A DNA stretch of 64,000 bases, taken from the NCBI RefSeq assembly GCF_029873255.1, contig NZ_CP123622.1:962501-1026500 (forward strand), read 5' to 3'. The position numbers were made by a program, and so were the translations under genes. This stretch comes from Pigmentibacter sp. JX0631. Lineage in GTDB: Bacteria; Bdellovibrionota_B; Oligoflexia; Silvanigrellales; Silvanigrellaceae. Below the pieces are notes generated by a model, which was not told where the DNA came from, ran no database searches, and worked only from the letters and a program-made list of their open reading frames with translations. Below, one piece after another: positions 1-8,404 of this stretch. Position 1 is the stretch's first letter; every line of letters begins with the position of its first letter.

Positions 1-179
1 TTTATGGTAGCTTTTACTCTACCTTGACGGTTCTTTCTTTTATGAAGGAACCTTGTAACTCGTCTCTTGCGATACGAATCACTACGCTCCCGCACTCTGT
101 TTCTGCTCTCTTCTCTTGTCAAATAACTTAACCAGTTTCAGGACTTCCACTCTCGTGGAGAACCGTCTGGTGAGTGATG
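1..179 (-). other. Structured, G+C-richer leader, probably of an rRNA operon lying left of the window
   Basis: This stretch has no convincing reading frame and is clearly richer in G+C than its surroundings. Read on the minus strand, it follows a strong promoter. It contains short hairpins (for example TCCAC/GTGGA around a TCTC loop near 147-160, and GGTTC/GAACC near 29-52). It also contains GTTATTTGACAA at 127-116, which resembles the boxA antitermination element GTTCTTTGACAA found before 16S genes. A stable-RNA leader running off the left edge is the inference. No rRNA sequence is itself visible, so a leader of another structured RNA remains possible. Confidence 0.35.
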
Positions 180-208
180 TAGCTACAGAAACCAAAATAT
201 TTTGTCAA
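180..208 (-). promoter_or_regulatory. Strong sigma70-type promoter pointing left
   Basis: On the minus strand a perfect -35 TTGACA (208-203) is followed after exactly 17 bases by a -10-like TAGCTA (185-180). The transcript would run left into the structured leader and out of the window. Spacing and the -35 box are ideal; the -10 box matches only about half of the consensus. The remaining bases up to dapB (209-353) are A/T-rich, with a run of ten T at 231-240 and a perfect TATAAT at 304-309 that may serve dapB, although no good -35 box stands at the right distance from it. Confidence 0.45.
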
Positions 209-353
209 ATTTTTTAATCGAAAATTTTAATTTTTTTTTTATATCATTATAAACAAATGGTTACATGAACAACAGACTTTCCTTTGAATTTTGTAGCATT
301 CGATATAATGTTCTTAACGTTTAGTAGTGCAGTCTTAGAGTTAAGGATAAACC

Positions 354-1079
354 ATGAATATTGTTTTGCTAGGTTCTAATGGAAGATTGGGTAGTCTTAT
401 ACATAATCAGTTAAACGCTGAAAATATTCCCACATTCGCTCTTGCAAAAGAAATTCTTGCAACAAAAAAAGATTTTCAAAATTTTTTCAGCAATCTACCC
501 GAAAATGCAATAATCTTGGATGTAAGTCTTCCAACAGGAACTGAACATTTAATAGAGCAGGTTAAACAACTCAATTCAGAGATTAAAAATAAATTGAAGG
601 GTATCGTCATTGGAACTACGGGGCATACAAATGCTCAACAAGAAAAAATTAAAGATCTTTCTAAAGAAATTCCTATTTGCCTTGTTTCAAATTTCTCTAA
701 AGGAGTTTTTCTATTTGATCAAATTTTAAACGCTAAAACATCTAATGGAATGACTGTCTGCGAATTGGCTCATTCATTAGGCTTTGATCTTGCATTGAAT
801 GAAATTCACCACACCCAAAAGAAAGATGCGCCCAGTGGAACAGCAGTTAGCCTTGCAAACACTGCGAATTTGCCTCTTGAACGAATCTCATCGACACGAG
901 TTGGGAATGTCATAGGTGAGCACACTCTGTATTTCAGCCAAGACTCAGAGATGCTCGAAATAAAGCATTCCGCTCACAGCCGAAAATTATTTGCTTTAGG
1001 CGCAATCCAAATTTGTAAAAATATAATTGCAAAAAGCCCAAATGCAGGACTTCTCGCAAAAGAAGAATTTTTTACTTAG
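354..1079 (+). CDS. dapB: 4-hydroxy-tetrahydrodipicolinate reductase (DapB)
   Basis: This enzyme reduces 4-hydroxy-tetrahydrodipicolinate to tetrahydrodipicolinate with NAD(P)H in the lysine/meso-diaminopimelate pathway, in the cytoplasm. The N-terminus has the Rossmann dinucleotide motif GSNGRLG (residues 7-13). GTTGHT (about 87-92) matches the family's GTTG loop. The signature EIHHTQKKDAPSGT (about 150-163) carries the paired His that includes the proton donor, the substrate-binding Lys and the DAPSGTA substrate loop. At 241 residues it is at the short end of the family. AAGGA lies 8 bases before the ATG. It stands alone, not in a dap operon. Motif match makes the identification secure. Confidence 0.95.
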   Translation: MNIVLLGSNGRLGSLIHNQLNAENIPTFALAKEILATKKDFQNFFSNLPENAIILDVSLPTGTEHLIEQVKQLNSEIKNKLKGIVIGTTGHTNAQQEKIKDLSKEIPICLVSNFSKGVFLFDQILNAKTSNGMTVCELAHSLGFDLALNEIHHTQKKDAPSGTAVSLANTANLPLERISSTRVGNVIGEHTLYFSQDSEMLEIKHSAHSRKLFALGAIQICKNIIAKSPNAGLLAKEEFFT

Positions 1080-1137
1080 TAATTCTAAATATATATTCAA
1101 TCTGTTGCAAAGCATAAATACCTCAATTATACCTTTG

Positions 1138-1153
1138 CTGGGATGAATCCCAG
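1138..1153. repeat. Short palindrome CTGGGAT-GA-ATCCCAG
   Basis: Seven-base arms separated by two bases lie between dapB and the next gene. There is no following T-run, so a Rho-independent terminator is unlikely. A protein-binding site or a simple stem ending the dapB message are both possible. Confidence 0.35.
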
Positions 1154-1232
1154 ACATTGCAAGTATGATTAAAATTTAATACCTTAATGTAAATTTTAAT
1201 TTTTTTCTTAACAAAAACTTCTTGGTTGGAAC

Positions 1233-1838
1233 ATGGATACTTTAATTTTAATTTTTCGGATACTTTTCATCATAATTGGTTCACTAACTGCAATTATTTA
1301 CATTCTCTTTCAATTTTATCAGAAAGTACCAAAAGCAGCATTTAAATTAATCACAGCGGATTACTTGGTTTATTCATTAATTTCATTGATCTTTGGATTT
1401 GGAACAAATTCTTACTATGGGCTTGCCTCGTTTATTCCATTGTTACTATTAAAATATGCAGCAAATAAATCGATTGTACCTGAAAAGCTCAACGGTTCTG
1501 GATTTTGGATGGAAATCGATTGGAAAAAATTAACTCCAAGAGGATTTAATAGAAATGTTCCAAAACACATTTTAGACGAAATGAATAAAATGTTAAACAG
1601 CACCCCTAAAGATACACACTTTATAGTTCCTAGATTTTATGCAATCATTGCTGTAAAATTTATGTTGCGAAAAATGCAAAAAGAATCAAAAAATATGCCA
1701 ACTAACTTTTCAGTTCAGCAACAAAATATGGGCATGGATCAAATAAATATGCTTGCAGAAAATATCTTAAATTTGGCAAAGGGAAAATCAGAAAAGAAAG
1801 ATTTTAATATTGGTGTACTTAAAATAACTAGGCACTAA
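1233..1838 (+). CDS. Hypothetical membrane protein, 201 aa
   Basis: I do not recognise a family. The first 80 residues hold about three hydrophobic segments (roughly 4-29, 43-58 and 60-75), so the protein is probably anchored in the inner membrane. The rest is soluble, basic and rich in Met, Gln and Asn (about 145-180), with no catalytic motif I can name. TTGGAA precedes the ATG. Its last bases overlap the end of the convergent gene on the other strand by four nucleotides, so there is no room for a separate terminator. Confidence 0.7.
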   Translation: MDTLILIFRILFIIIGSLTAIIYILFQFYQKVPKAAFKLITADYLVYSLISLIFGFGTNSYYGLASFIPLLLLKYAANKSIVPEKLNGSGFWMEIDWKKLTPRGFNRNVPKHILDEMNKMLNSTPKDTHFIVPRFYAIIAVKFMLRKMQKESKNMPTNFSVQQQNMGMDQINMLAENILNLAKGKSEKKDFNIGVLKITRH

Positions 1839-2479
1839 TTTATTATTTTTGGTAAATCCATAACCCAAGAAATATTGTTATCATCTCTATTCATTCCAGC
1901 AATAAACACTGCTGGAATGCTGTCATTTTCTGAAGAAATATTTAAAATTTCTGCAAATTGCTGAACTTCATCTAGGTTTTTATGTGACTCAACCCATTCT
2001 AAGAGAGGTTTCATTGCTGTACCAACCAACACTATTTTAGGACAAAGACTTTCTTCAAAATTTCCAATTAAATCGATTAAAGAAGTAGTTAAAGTACCTG
2101 AAAATGGTTTAGATTCTTTATACTTATCTATTCTATTGTCAACACACACAGGAAGTGCTAAAGTTTTTGCCAATGTTTCTGCTGTTTTTAAAGTACGATT
2201 TTCGTTACCAGCTACTATTAATACCTCAGAATAAAATTGTAGAGAAGCTTTCATAGCGTTAGAAAAGTCGCTTTGTTGTTTAAATGAACGCCAAATAACT
2301 TCGTCGTTTAAAGACTTTGCTCTTTCTGAATAGCTTGTATTAATTGGAATTTTTAGACTTTCAGAAATAAATGTAGATATAGTTTCAGCAAAAGTTTCTG
2401 CTCCTTGCTCACCTGTCCTGCTTAAATATTCAGGAGCTCCAGCTTCTCCTTGCGTAAAAAATAAAAATAAAGCTTTCAT
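1835..2479 (-). CDS. Degenerate histidine-phosphatase-like protein
   Basis: The 214-residue protein has the layout of the histidine phosphatase (phosphoglycerate mutase-like) superfamily. A first strand LFLFFTQGEAGAP sits where active members have L-x-x-x-RHGE, followed by a TGEQGAETFAE helix like the usual T-x-x-G-x-x-QA. A second strand, VLIVAGNENRTLKTAETLA, resembles the SxxxRAxxTA region. The catalytic RHG is replaced by TQG, so the phosphohistidine nucleophile is missing. It may be a pseudo-enzyme with a binding or regulatory role; assignment to the fold is an inference from motif spacing. It is transcribed divergently from the gene at 2635. Confidence 0.6.
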   Translation of the reverse strand: MKALFLFFTQGEAGAPEYLSRTGEQGAETFAETISTFISESLKIPINTSYSERAKSLNDEVIWRSFKQQSDFSNAMKASLQFYSEVLIVAGNENRTLKTAETLAKTLALPVCVDNRIDKYKESKPFSGTLTTSLIDLIGNFEESLCPKIVLVGTAMKPLLEWVESHKNLDEVQQFAEILNISSENDSIPAVFIAGMNRDDNNISWVMDLPKIIN

Positions 2480-2563
2480 AATGCTCCTTTCAGTAAAAGC
2501 TAGTGTAGCACTCTAATCAATACTCGCTTCACTTAAACTACTATAGTATGTTAGAAAACAATC

Positions 2564-2600
2564 TTTGCAAAATGTTATGATATCTTTTTGCAAAATATTA
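2564..2600. repeat. Direct repeats TTTGCAAAATRTTA (two copies, 23 bases apart)
   Basis: Two 14-base copies (2564-2577 and 2587-2600) differ at one position and begin 23 bases apart, about two helical turns. Each has the palindromic core TTTGCAAA. They lie 35-71 bases before the ATG of the gene at 2635, between two divergent genes, and are a plausible operator for an unknown regulator. Confidence 0.35.
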
Positions 2601-2634
2601 AATTGCATTAATAGTATTTCTTAGGAGTTTTAAA

Positions 2635-3426
2635 ATGTCTGCTGATACTGACAACACTCAGAATATTGAATTTGAAAATCATTTTGCTCTAAAGGTTGTC
2701 GTAATTTACTTTCCAAATGGCTATCATATAAATAGTGAAGAAAGTTTAAATATCTTAAAAAATGCTTGGTCTAAAAATTTAAAATCTTGGCACTCACCAT
2801 ATACATGCTTGTTTGATTTAAGAAATTTTACAATTAATTCAGAACTGGAACTTGAATTTGAAAAACTAATTAAGTTCTTTAAAAATTTTTTCATGCGAAA
2901 AATAATTGGATTTTATGATAAAAATTCACCTTCTGTAAATGTAAGTTTCGATAAAATAGAAGGTTTTGAAGAAGCTGCATCACAAACAGGCCTTGCAAGA
3001 GCAAATTCACCAGAAAGAAAAGTAACTGATTTAAGAAGTAAAATACAATTTGATAATGATTTTAACGCACATGTAATGGAAATAAGTTTTTTATCTGAAA
3101 CTGAATTAAATACTAAAGAAGATCTTGCAATATTAAAATCTAAATTACAAAATAATTTAATGTTATGGCATACTCCTTATTCTATTATTATTAACTGCCT
3201 CAATTTAAGTTTTTCAGCAGAAGCTAAAATTGAATTTAATAAAATAAATAAATTTCTGTCAGCTTTTTTCTGCAAAAAGATAGTAGGATATGCTCCAAAA
3301 GGACAGAAAGATACTTATCCATTTCTGACCTATCGCTCGCGCCATTTAGCCGCAGGTTCACTGGAAAATGAAGGCTTAGAAGCAGGAGACAAAGCAAATT
3401 GCTCTACACGTAAAATTGGCACATAG
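2635..3426 (+). CDS. Two-repeat protein of unknown function (possibly STAS/SpoIIAA-like)
   Basis: The 263-residue soluble protein contains the same module twice, at about residues 19-97 and 145-223. Shared landmarks are a SWHSPY / LWHTPY turn, a following hydrophobic strand ending in an N-containing loop, and a closing helix and strand, KKIVGY in copy two and RKIIGF in copy one. This beta-alpha pattern is reminiscent of STAS/SpoIIAA-type modules, but that is inference only. A polar C-terminal tail ends in GDKANCSTRKIG. The SD is TAGGAG. It lies 55 bases upstream of a kinase/receiver-like gene in the same orientation, so it may act in the same signalling route. Confidence 0.6.
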   Translation: MSADTDNTQNIEFENHFALKVVVIYFPNGYHINSEESLNILKNAWSKNLKSWHSPYTCLFDLRNFTINSELELEFEKLIKFFKNFFMRKIIGFYDKNSPSVNVSFDKIEGFEEAASQTGLARANSPERKVTDLRSKIQFDNDFNAHVMEISFLSETELNTKEDLAILKSKLQNNLMLWHTPYSIIINCLNLSFSAEAKIEFNKINKFLSAFFCKKIVGYAPKGQKDTYPFLTYRSRHLAAGSLENEGLEAGDKANCSTRKIGT

Positions 3427-3481
3427 ATAAATTAAAAAGTAGCTATAATTAGACATTCTATAGTTATAGGAGTCTATTTTT

Positions 3482-5032
3482 ATGCCTACTTCAAATACTG
3501 ATAAAGAAATACAAACTGCATTTGTTAAAAACGCATTACAAAAACTTCAAGAAATGAATGGAATAGCAAACGTTTTATTACGCGAAGGTGCTAAACCTGA
3601 GCTTACAGATGCTTTTTCGCGTGCTTCTAACGCATTAAAAAATTTTTCTGTTACTTGCCATCAGAATCAAGTAGCAGATTTTATAGCTGGAAAAATAGAT
3701 CCTCATTTTGAAGCAATACGTCTTGAAAATGTTAAAGTAACTGATGAACTTAAACAAAACATAAAAGACAAAATGTCTCAACTGAAAGAACTTATCCAAA
3801 ACATAGCGCAAGATGAAGCTATTGTTGTTCCGCAAGAGACTGAAAATATTCCTAAAGAAGATGAACAAAATTTACACTCCTTACTTTCTGCGATTGGGCA
3901 ATTAAGTGTTTGGAGTTTTCATGAACTCATGAACACATTAGCAAAAGTCCAAGGTTTTACCGAAATGCTTGATGATATTTATTCGCAAATTCCAGAAGCA
4001 GCTAAAGAAAGCCGAGATAATTTAAAAACAATTCAAAATAAATTATTAGCAAATACTTCACATATGACAGGAGTTATAAATAGAATTCGTTCCTTAAGAG
4101 GCAAAACTAAAATTGTTATTAAAGAATATAATATTCGTGATGTAGTAAAAAATATTCAAGAACTCACCCAACAGCCTCCCAAAACATTAAATTGGTCATC
4201 ACTGCATATACCAAGCGTGTTGGTACCTTTTGATCATATTATTTTTGAACAAATTTGGGTACATTTATGGAAATTATTAGGAGAATGGCTTCCTCCAAAA
4301 GCTAATGCGCAACCGAAATGTTTTGGAAAAATTGAGTTAAATAAAAATACTAATGATGCTAAATATAAAAACAATATTTCGCTTTATTTTTGGTATGAAC
4401 CTTATAAATCTGAAACTTTTGACCCCACATCATTAACGTATAGTAAACAAACTCCACAAGCAGATTTAGCTTATGTTTATCATTTTACTTCACAAATTGC
4501 GCAAAGAATTCATTCTTCTATCAGTGCAGCTAAAGCACCTTTTGGGGGAACGGTTTTTTCTATAACTCTACCGTGCGCAGATGTTGTTTCATCAGTAAGT
4601 GAAACAGGTTATCAAGTTCCCCAACCACTTCATATTGGTAAATTGGCAGAACCAGAAAAAAATTCAAAAACAGTACTAATTATTGATGATGAAAAAGATC
4701 TTAGAACAATCTTAAGTTTAAAAGTAAATAAGATGGGATATAATGTTTTTGTCGCTGAAAATATTTCTGAAGCAATTAATTTTTTAGATAGTAAAAAAAT
4801 TGATTTAATAATTTCTGATCTTTTTATTGGCCAAGAAAGTGGATTAGATTTATTAAAAACATTAACAGTATCAGACTCTAAAATTCCATTTATTTTTATC
4901 ACTGGTGCAAGTGAAGATGATATTTCAAAACCAATTCTTGATATATTAGCTAAATATTCTAAAGCATTTCTAACAAAACCGATTCCGACTCAGCTTCTAA
5001 AAGAAACTCTTGATAAATTTGTCCCAAAGTAA
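3482..5032 (+). CDS. Degenerate histidine kinase-like protein with C-terminal receiver domain
   Basis: This is a 516-residue cytoplasmic signalling protein with no membrane segment. A HisKA-like helix near residues 138-190 contains SFHELMNTLAKVQGF, where H147 could be the phospho-acceptor. An HATPase-like region follows but lacks clear N and G1 boxes; only a G2/G3-like FGGTVFSITLP is visible near 360. A full receiver domain follows (about 396-516), with acidic pair DDE, phospho-acceptor D in IISDLFIG (about 446), conserved T in FITGAS and K in LTKPIP. The receiver looks functional, while ATP binding is doubtful. It probably works with the two-repeat protein upstream. SD: TAGGAG. Confidence 0.7.
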   Translation: MPTSNTDKEIQTAFVKNALQKLQEMNGIANVLLREGAKPELTDAFSRASNALKNFSVTCHQNQVADFIAGKIDPHFEAIRLENVKVTDELKQNIKDKMSQLKELIQNIAQDEAIVVPQETENIPKEDEQNLHSLLSAIGQLSVWSFHELMNTLAKVQGFTEMLDDIYSQIPEAAKESRDNLKTIQNKLLANTSHMTGVINRIRSLRGKTKIVIKEYNIRDVVKNIQELTQQPPKTLNWSSLHIPSVLVPFDHIIFEQIWVHLWKLLGEWLPPKANAQPKCFGKIELNKNTNDAKYKNNISLYFWYEPYKSETFDPTSLTYSKQTPQADLAYVYHFTSQIAQRIHSSISAAKAPFGGTVFSITLPCADVVSSVSETGYQVPQPLHIGKLAEPEKNSKTVLIIDDEKDLRTILSLKVNKMGYNVFVAENISEAINFLDSKKIDLIISDLFIGQESGLDLLKTLTVSDSKIPFIFITGASEDDISKPILDILAKYSKAFLTKPIPTQLLKETLDKFVPK

Positions 5033-5064
5033 TAATATTTTTCCTAAAAATGAAAGGAATTTAT

Positions 5065-5838
5065 ATGTTAAAAATTCTTATAAATTATAAATATTTATTT
5101 ATTTTTAATATTTTTTTTAATGTAACAGTATTTGCTGATAATAATATTGATTTTAAATTTACTTCATCCCAAATTCCTGATAGCGATTATGAAAACATTG
5201 TGAAGCCTTTAATTAATCCAACAAGATTTCAATTTATGTCTGCACCAATTCCATCAAGTGGAAAAATTATTCCTTTAGGAATTTCTGCAGGAGGAGGAAT
5301 ATCATACTTTACTCCTCCGCAATCAATGATAGATTCTTTAAATAAATATTCTGATTCAGCTAATAATTTTCCAAATAGCATTATAATTCCCAGATTTATT
5401 GGAAAAATTGGAATTCCTTTTGGAATTGATGTAGCAGTTAACTATGCTAAGGTTCCACAAAGTACTATTGAGTTTTATGGAATAGGGGGACAATTTATTT
5501 TATCTAACCCTAGAGTAATACCAATTTCTTTAGCATTAAGAGGTGGATATACTCAGATTAATGGATTTGCACCTTTTGACGCTAATAGTACTAATGCTGA
5601 ACTACTTTTAGGCGTTCCTCTTCCAATTTTAAAACCCTACTTTGGAGGAGGAAGCAATTGGTCAAACGCTTCTACTACTTTCAAAATTGGAAATTCAACG
5701 TTAACAAAAAGCTCTTCATGGAACGAAATTTATGGAATTATTGGTTTTCAAATTATTACAATCTTAGCTTTAGATGTTGAAGCCCAAATCTCCCCAACTC
5801 AAACTATTTATAATGCAAAAATATCATTGGAAATTTAA
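5065..5838 (+). CDS. Putative outer-membrane or secreted protein
   Basis: I chose the ATG at 5065 because AAAGGA lies just before it. The in-frame ATG at 5050 has no ribosome site and would place MKGIY ahead of a normal signal peptide. The product (257 residues) starts with a signal sequence ending near VFA-DNN, followed by Gly- and aromatic-rich alternating segments (GISAGGGISYF, LALRGGYTQI, KPYFGGGSNW) typical of a small beta-barrel, and ends in ISLEI. Location in the outer membrane is an inference. No close family was recognised and no operon partner is obvious. Confidence 0.6.
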   Translation: MLKILINYKYLFIFNIFFNVTVFADNNIDFKFTSSQIPDSDYENIVKPLINPTRFQFMSAPIPSSGKIIPLGISAGGGISYFTPPQSMIDSLNKYSDSANNFPNSIIIPRFIGKIGIPFGIDVAVNYAKVPQSTIEFYGIGGQFILSNPRVIPISLALRGGYTQINGFAPFDANSTNAELLLGVPLPILKPYFGGGSNWSNASTTFKIGNSTLTKSSSWNEIYGIIGFQIITILALDVEAQISPTQTIYNAKISLEI

Positions 5839-5992
5839 TTATTTTTTATAAAATATTTAATTTTATTTTCCTACAATCAATTATATTTCAATATATTTTA
5901 ACATTAGGAAAATTTTGCTGCATTAAAGCTTTAAAAAGCAAACCGAAGCTTATTGGAAGTACAACCTGTTTTTTCTAGAGCAGGCTTACTGA

Positions 5993-6013
5993 AGGAATTC
6001 AAGAAGTATTCCT
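5993..6013. repeat. Hairpin upstream of the small gene at 6036
   Basis: AGGAAT and ATTCCT pair around a nine-base loop in the 5' region of the gene at 6036, shortly before its GGAGG ribosome site (6024-6028). A second weak stem (CCTG/CAGG) lies just upstream. It could be a leader structure; no terminator-like T-run follows the stem directly. Confidence 0.3.
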
Positions 6014-6035
6014 GATATGCCATGGAGGCTTTTTT

Positions 6036-6371
6036 ATGATTTTTTTTACGTTGCAAAAAAAACTGAGGGAACTTGTAACTTCTAAATGCACTTTACTATG
6101 GCTTGAAGGAACACAACATGAAAGAGTTCTTAAGATTAAGTTATCTGGGAGTAAAATAATATTAAATTTAGCTAATGGAACAACTAAAGTAATAGCATTT
6201 GAGAAATATACATTTACTTCAGTTGGGTTGCAATTTTGGTGCCAGGGAAAACCTGGAGTTTTATATAAGTGGGAGCAGGTAGGAAATACAGAAAGTTATA
6301 ATAATGAAAAAACAAAACTTGATGATAACGTTCCAGATGATGATCCAACTCCACCAGATATTGCAGCATAG
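6036..6371 (+). CDS. Small hypothetical protein, 111 aa, ahead of the SpoIIE-type phosphatase gene
   Basis: I do not recognise this protein. The first 75 residues look like a compact beta-rich domain (VLKIKLSGSKIILNL, TKVIAFEKYTF). The last 30 are disordered and acidic with Pro (DDNVPDDDPTPPD). It has no signal peptide or membrane segment. A good GGAGG is placed 7 bases before the ATG. It sits only 33 bases ahead of the membrane phosphatase gene at 6405 and is probably cotranscribed with it, so it may be a partner or substrate, but nothing in the sequence proves this. Confidence 0.55.
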   Translation: MIFFTLQKKLRELVTSKCTLLWLEGTQHERVLKIKLSGSKIILNLANGTTKVIAFEKYTFTSVGLQFWCQGKPGVLYKWEQVGNTESYNNEKTKLDDNVPDDDPTPPDIAA

Positions 6372-6404
6372 TTTTTTTGATTTCTAAAGATTTTTGGAGT
6401 TTTT

Positions 6405-8402
6405 ATGAGGCTAACGGCAAAAATTCTTTCTTGGTTACTCGCTTCGGTTGTCGTAGTGATGATCATGTTTACTAGTTTAGCTATTTATATGCTACAAAAA
6501 AATCTTGAAGAAGAGGCATTTCGTTCACATAAACTAATTTACTCTCTATTCTTACCTACAATTACTCGCTATCTTTGGGAATTCGATATTACAGGTATTA
6601 AAGAAACATTAACTAATATAATAGAAAATAATTATGCTAATAAAATTTATATTTATGATGCTGATTCAGTTCTAGTTACGTATTTATATAAAGACAAGAA
6701 AACAGGAAAGATTTCAAATATTAAAGATACTAAAATGAGTGAATCAGGTAATATTATCACACCAGAATTTAAAATGCAGTTAGATAAAAAATCTTTATCT
6801 AATGAAGAATTTTTTATCTATCAAGATAACATAATGAAAGATACCTCTAGAATTATTGGTGCTATGCTACATAAGAAAGGGACAAGCACTAGTTCATCGA
6901 TTATTGGTTACTTTGTGTTAGACTATTCAACAGATAATATTGCTGTTGCAGTTCAATCTATGGTTCGAGGAGTGGTCATTTTAGCTCTTTGTGTTACCAT
7001 AATGCTCGTTGTATCAATTGGATTTTTACTGAGACAATCATTGATAAATAATATTTTAAAATTAAGTCAAGCAAGCCTTGATATAACAAGGGGTACTTTT
7101 ACTCGTATTGAAGAGCCAAAACGCAGCAAAGATGAAATGGTTGATTTAGTAAAAAACTTTAATATTATGATTAGTCAAATAGAAATAAATCAAGAAAATT
7201 TAAAATTACTTGCTGAAGAAGGAATTAAGATCTCTAGTAAATTTGATATTAGTGATGTTGCAATTCAAATAGCTGAATCTTTACAAAAAATTGCAAAAAT
7301 TAATCTGCACATTGAAGTCTTTGTTATCTATTCTATGCTCGCTTCGGATCAAGTAGAAGGATATCATGAGATGATAAAATCAGGACAAAGAAACTTTATT
7401 CGCTTTGCAGAAGAATTAAAAGAACCACCAAATAAAAAACGCTTTGTAATAAAAGATAGTGCTGGACGTAATTGTGTTATTTTACAAATTGATGATCTAA
7501 GAGCTGTTCATCTGTTTTCCTTTACTGCAGCTCAATCAATTTATAATGCAATATTAGCTTTGCAAATCAGTATTACAAATGCTCTCGATAACATTCGTTT
7601 TGTTGCTGAACAAAAAGAACAACAAAGACTCGTCAGTGAGCAAGAAACTGCTCGCTTGGTTCAAAACAATCTCATGCCAAAATTTGAATATAGAAGAGTT
7701 GGTTTTTTTGAAATTGCAAATCATTTTGAAGCTGCAACGGAGTGTGCGGGAGATTGGTGGAATTATTATATTTTACCAAACAATAAACTCTTATTACTGC
7801 TTGGTGACGTAACAGGACATGGAACTGCAAGTGCAATTTTAACCGCAGTCGTGAAAGGATATTGTGACTCAATTCATATTCAACCAAATATTACAGCGAA
7901 TGAAATTCTGGCACAATTGGATTCCGTAATTCGTTCGAGTGGTGACGGCAGCAAAGTAATGACAATGTTTTCGGCAATTTTAGACCCAAATAATGGTGTC
8001 ATAGAGTTTTCAAATGCTGCGCATAATTTCCCAATGTTAATCAAAAGAAATAATGAGAAAAAATCTGTAGAAAAACTTGTCGCTCAAGGTCGTCCATTAG
8101 GCTATGAATTAGTTAACAATAAAGAAACAGAAAATCCTTATTCATACGCACTAAAAAGAATTCAACTAGAATCAGGTGATATACTATTTATTTTCTCAGA
8201 TGGATTAATTGAAGCCGTTAACTCAGAAGGGGAAGAATTTAGTGAAAAAAGGCTTAAAAATGCCTTACAACGTTATTCAGAAAGTGAAGCTTCAATTATA
8301 AAAGAAAATATTATGCACGATTTTAGAGAATTTACTTCTTACAAAAAATTAGATGATGATGTTACTTTCCTTGTCTGTAAGTTCAATAAAGAAGCGGCTT
8401 GA
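6405..8402 (+). CDS. Membrane sensor SpoIIE/RsbU-type PP2C serine phosphatase with HAMP domain
   Basis: A 665-residue inner-membrane signalling phosphatase. TM1 is at about 8-31, a periplasmic sensor at about 32-185, TM2 at about 186-208, then a HAMP linker containing EEPKRSKDEMVDLVKNF and a middle region that may be GAF-like. The C-terminal catalytic domain covers about 430-663. Metal-binding motifs are visible: GDWW (about 448), GDVTGHG (about 467), FSDGLIEA and DDDVTFLV. Proteins of this family dephosphorylate serine in anti-anti-sigma (STAS) partners. The preceding 111-aa gene is likely in the same operon. The gene ends two bases from the convergent ABC-F gene. Confidence 0.85.
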   Translation: MRLTAKILSWLLASVVVVMIMFTSLAIYMLQKNLEEEAFRSHKLIYSLFLPTITRYLWEFDITGIKETLTNIIENNYANKIYIYDADSVLVTYLYKDKKTGKISNIKDTKMSESGNIITPEFKMQLDKKSLSNEEFFIYQDNIMKDTSRIIGAMLHKKGTSTSSSIIGYFVLDYSTDNIAVAVQSMVRGVVILALCVTIMLVVSIGFLLRQSLINNILKLSQASLDITRGTFTRIEEPKRSKDEMVDLVKNFNIMISQIEINQENLKLLAEEGIKISSKFDISDVAIQIAESLQKIAKINLHIEVFVIYSMLASDQVEGYHEMIKSGQRNFIRFAEELKEPPNKKRFVIKDSAGRNCVILQIDDLRAVHLFSFTAAQSIYNAILALQISITNALDNIRFVAEQKEQQRLVSEQETARLVQNNLMPKFEYRRVGFFEIANHFEAATECAGDWWNYYILPNNKLLLLLGDVTGHGTASAILTAVVKGYCDSIHIQPNITANEILAQLDSVIRSSGDGSKVMTMFSAILDPNNGVIEFSNAAHNFPMLIKRNNEKKSVEKLVAQGRPLGYELVNNKETENPYSYALKRIQLESGDILFIFSDGLIEAVNSEGEEFSEKRLKNALQRYSESEASIIKENIMHDFREFTSYKKLDDDVTFLVCKFNKEAA

Positions 8403-8404
8403 TT

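Noticed and set aside
1-135. Arg-rich open frame on the minus strand running off the left edge
   Set aside because: It has no plausible start with a ribosome site and no family resemblance, and it overlaps hairpins and a boxA-like element, so a structured leader is more likely.
1138-1153. Palindrome after dapB as a Rho-independent terminator
   Set aside because: No T-run follows the stem.
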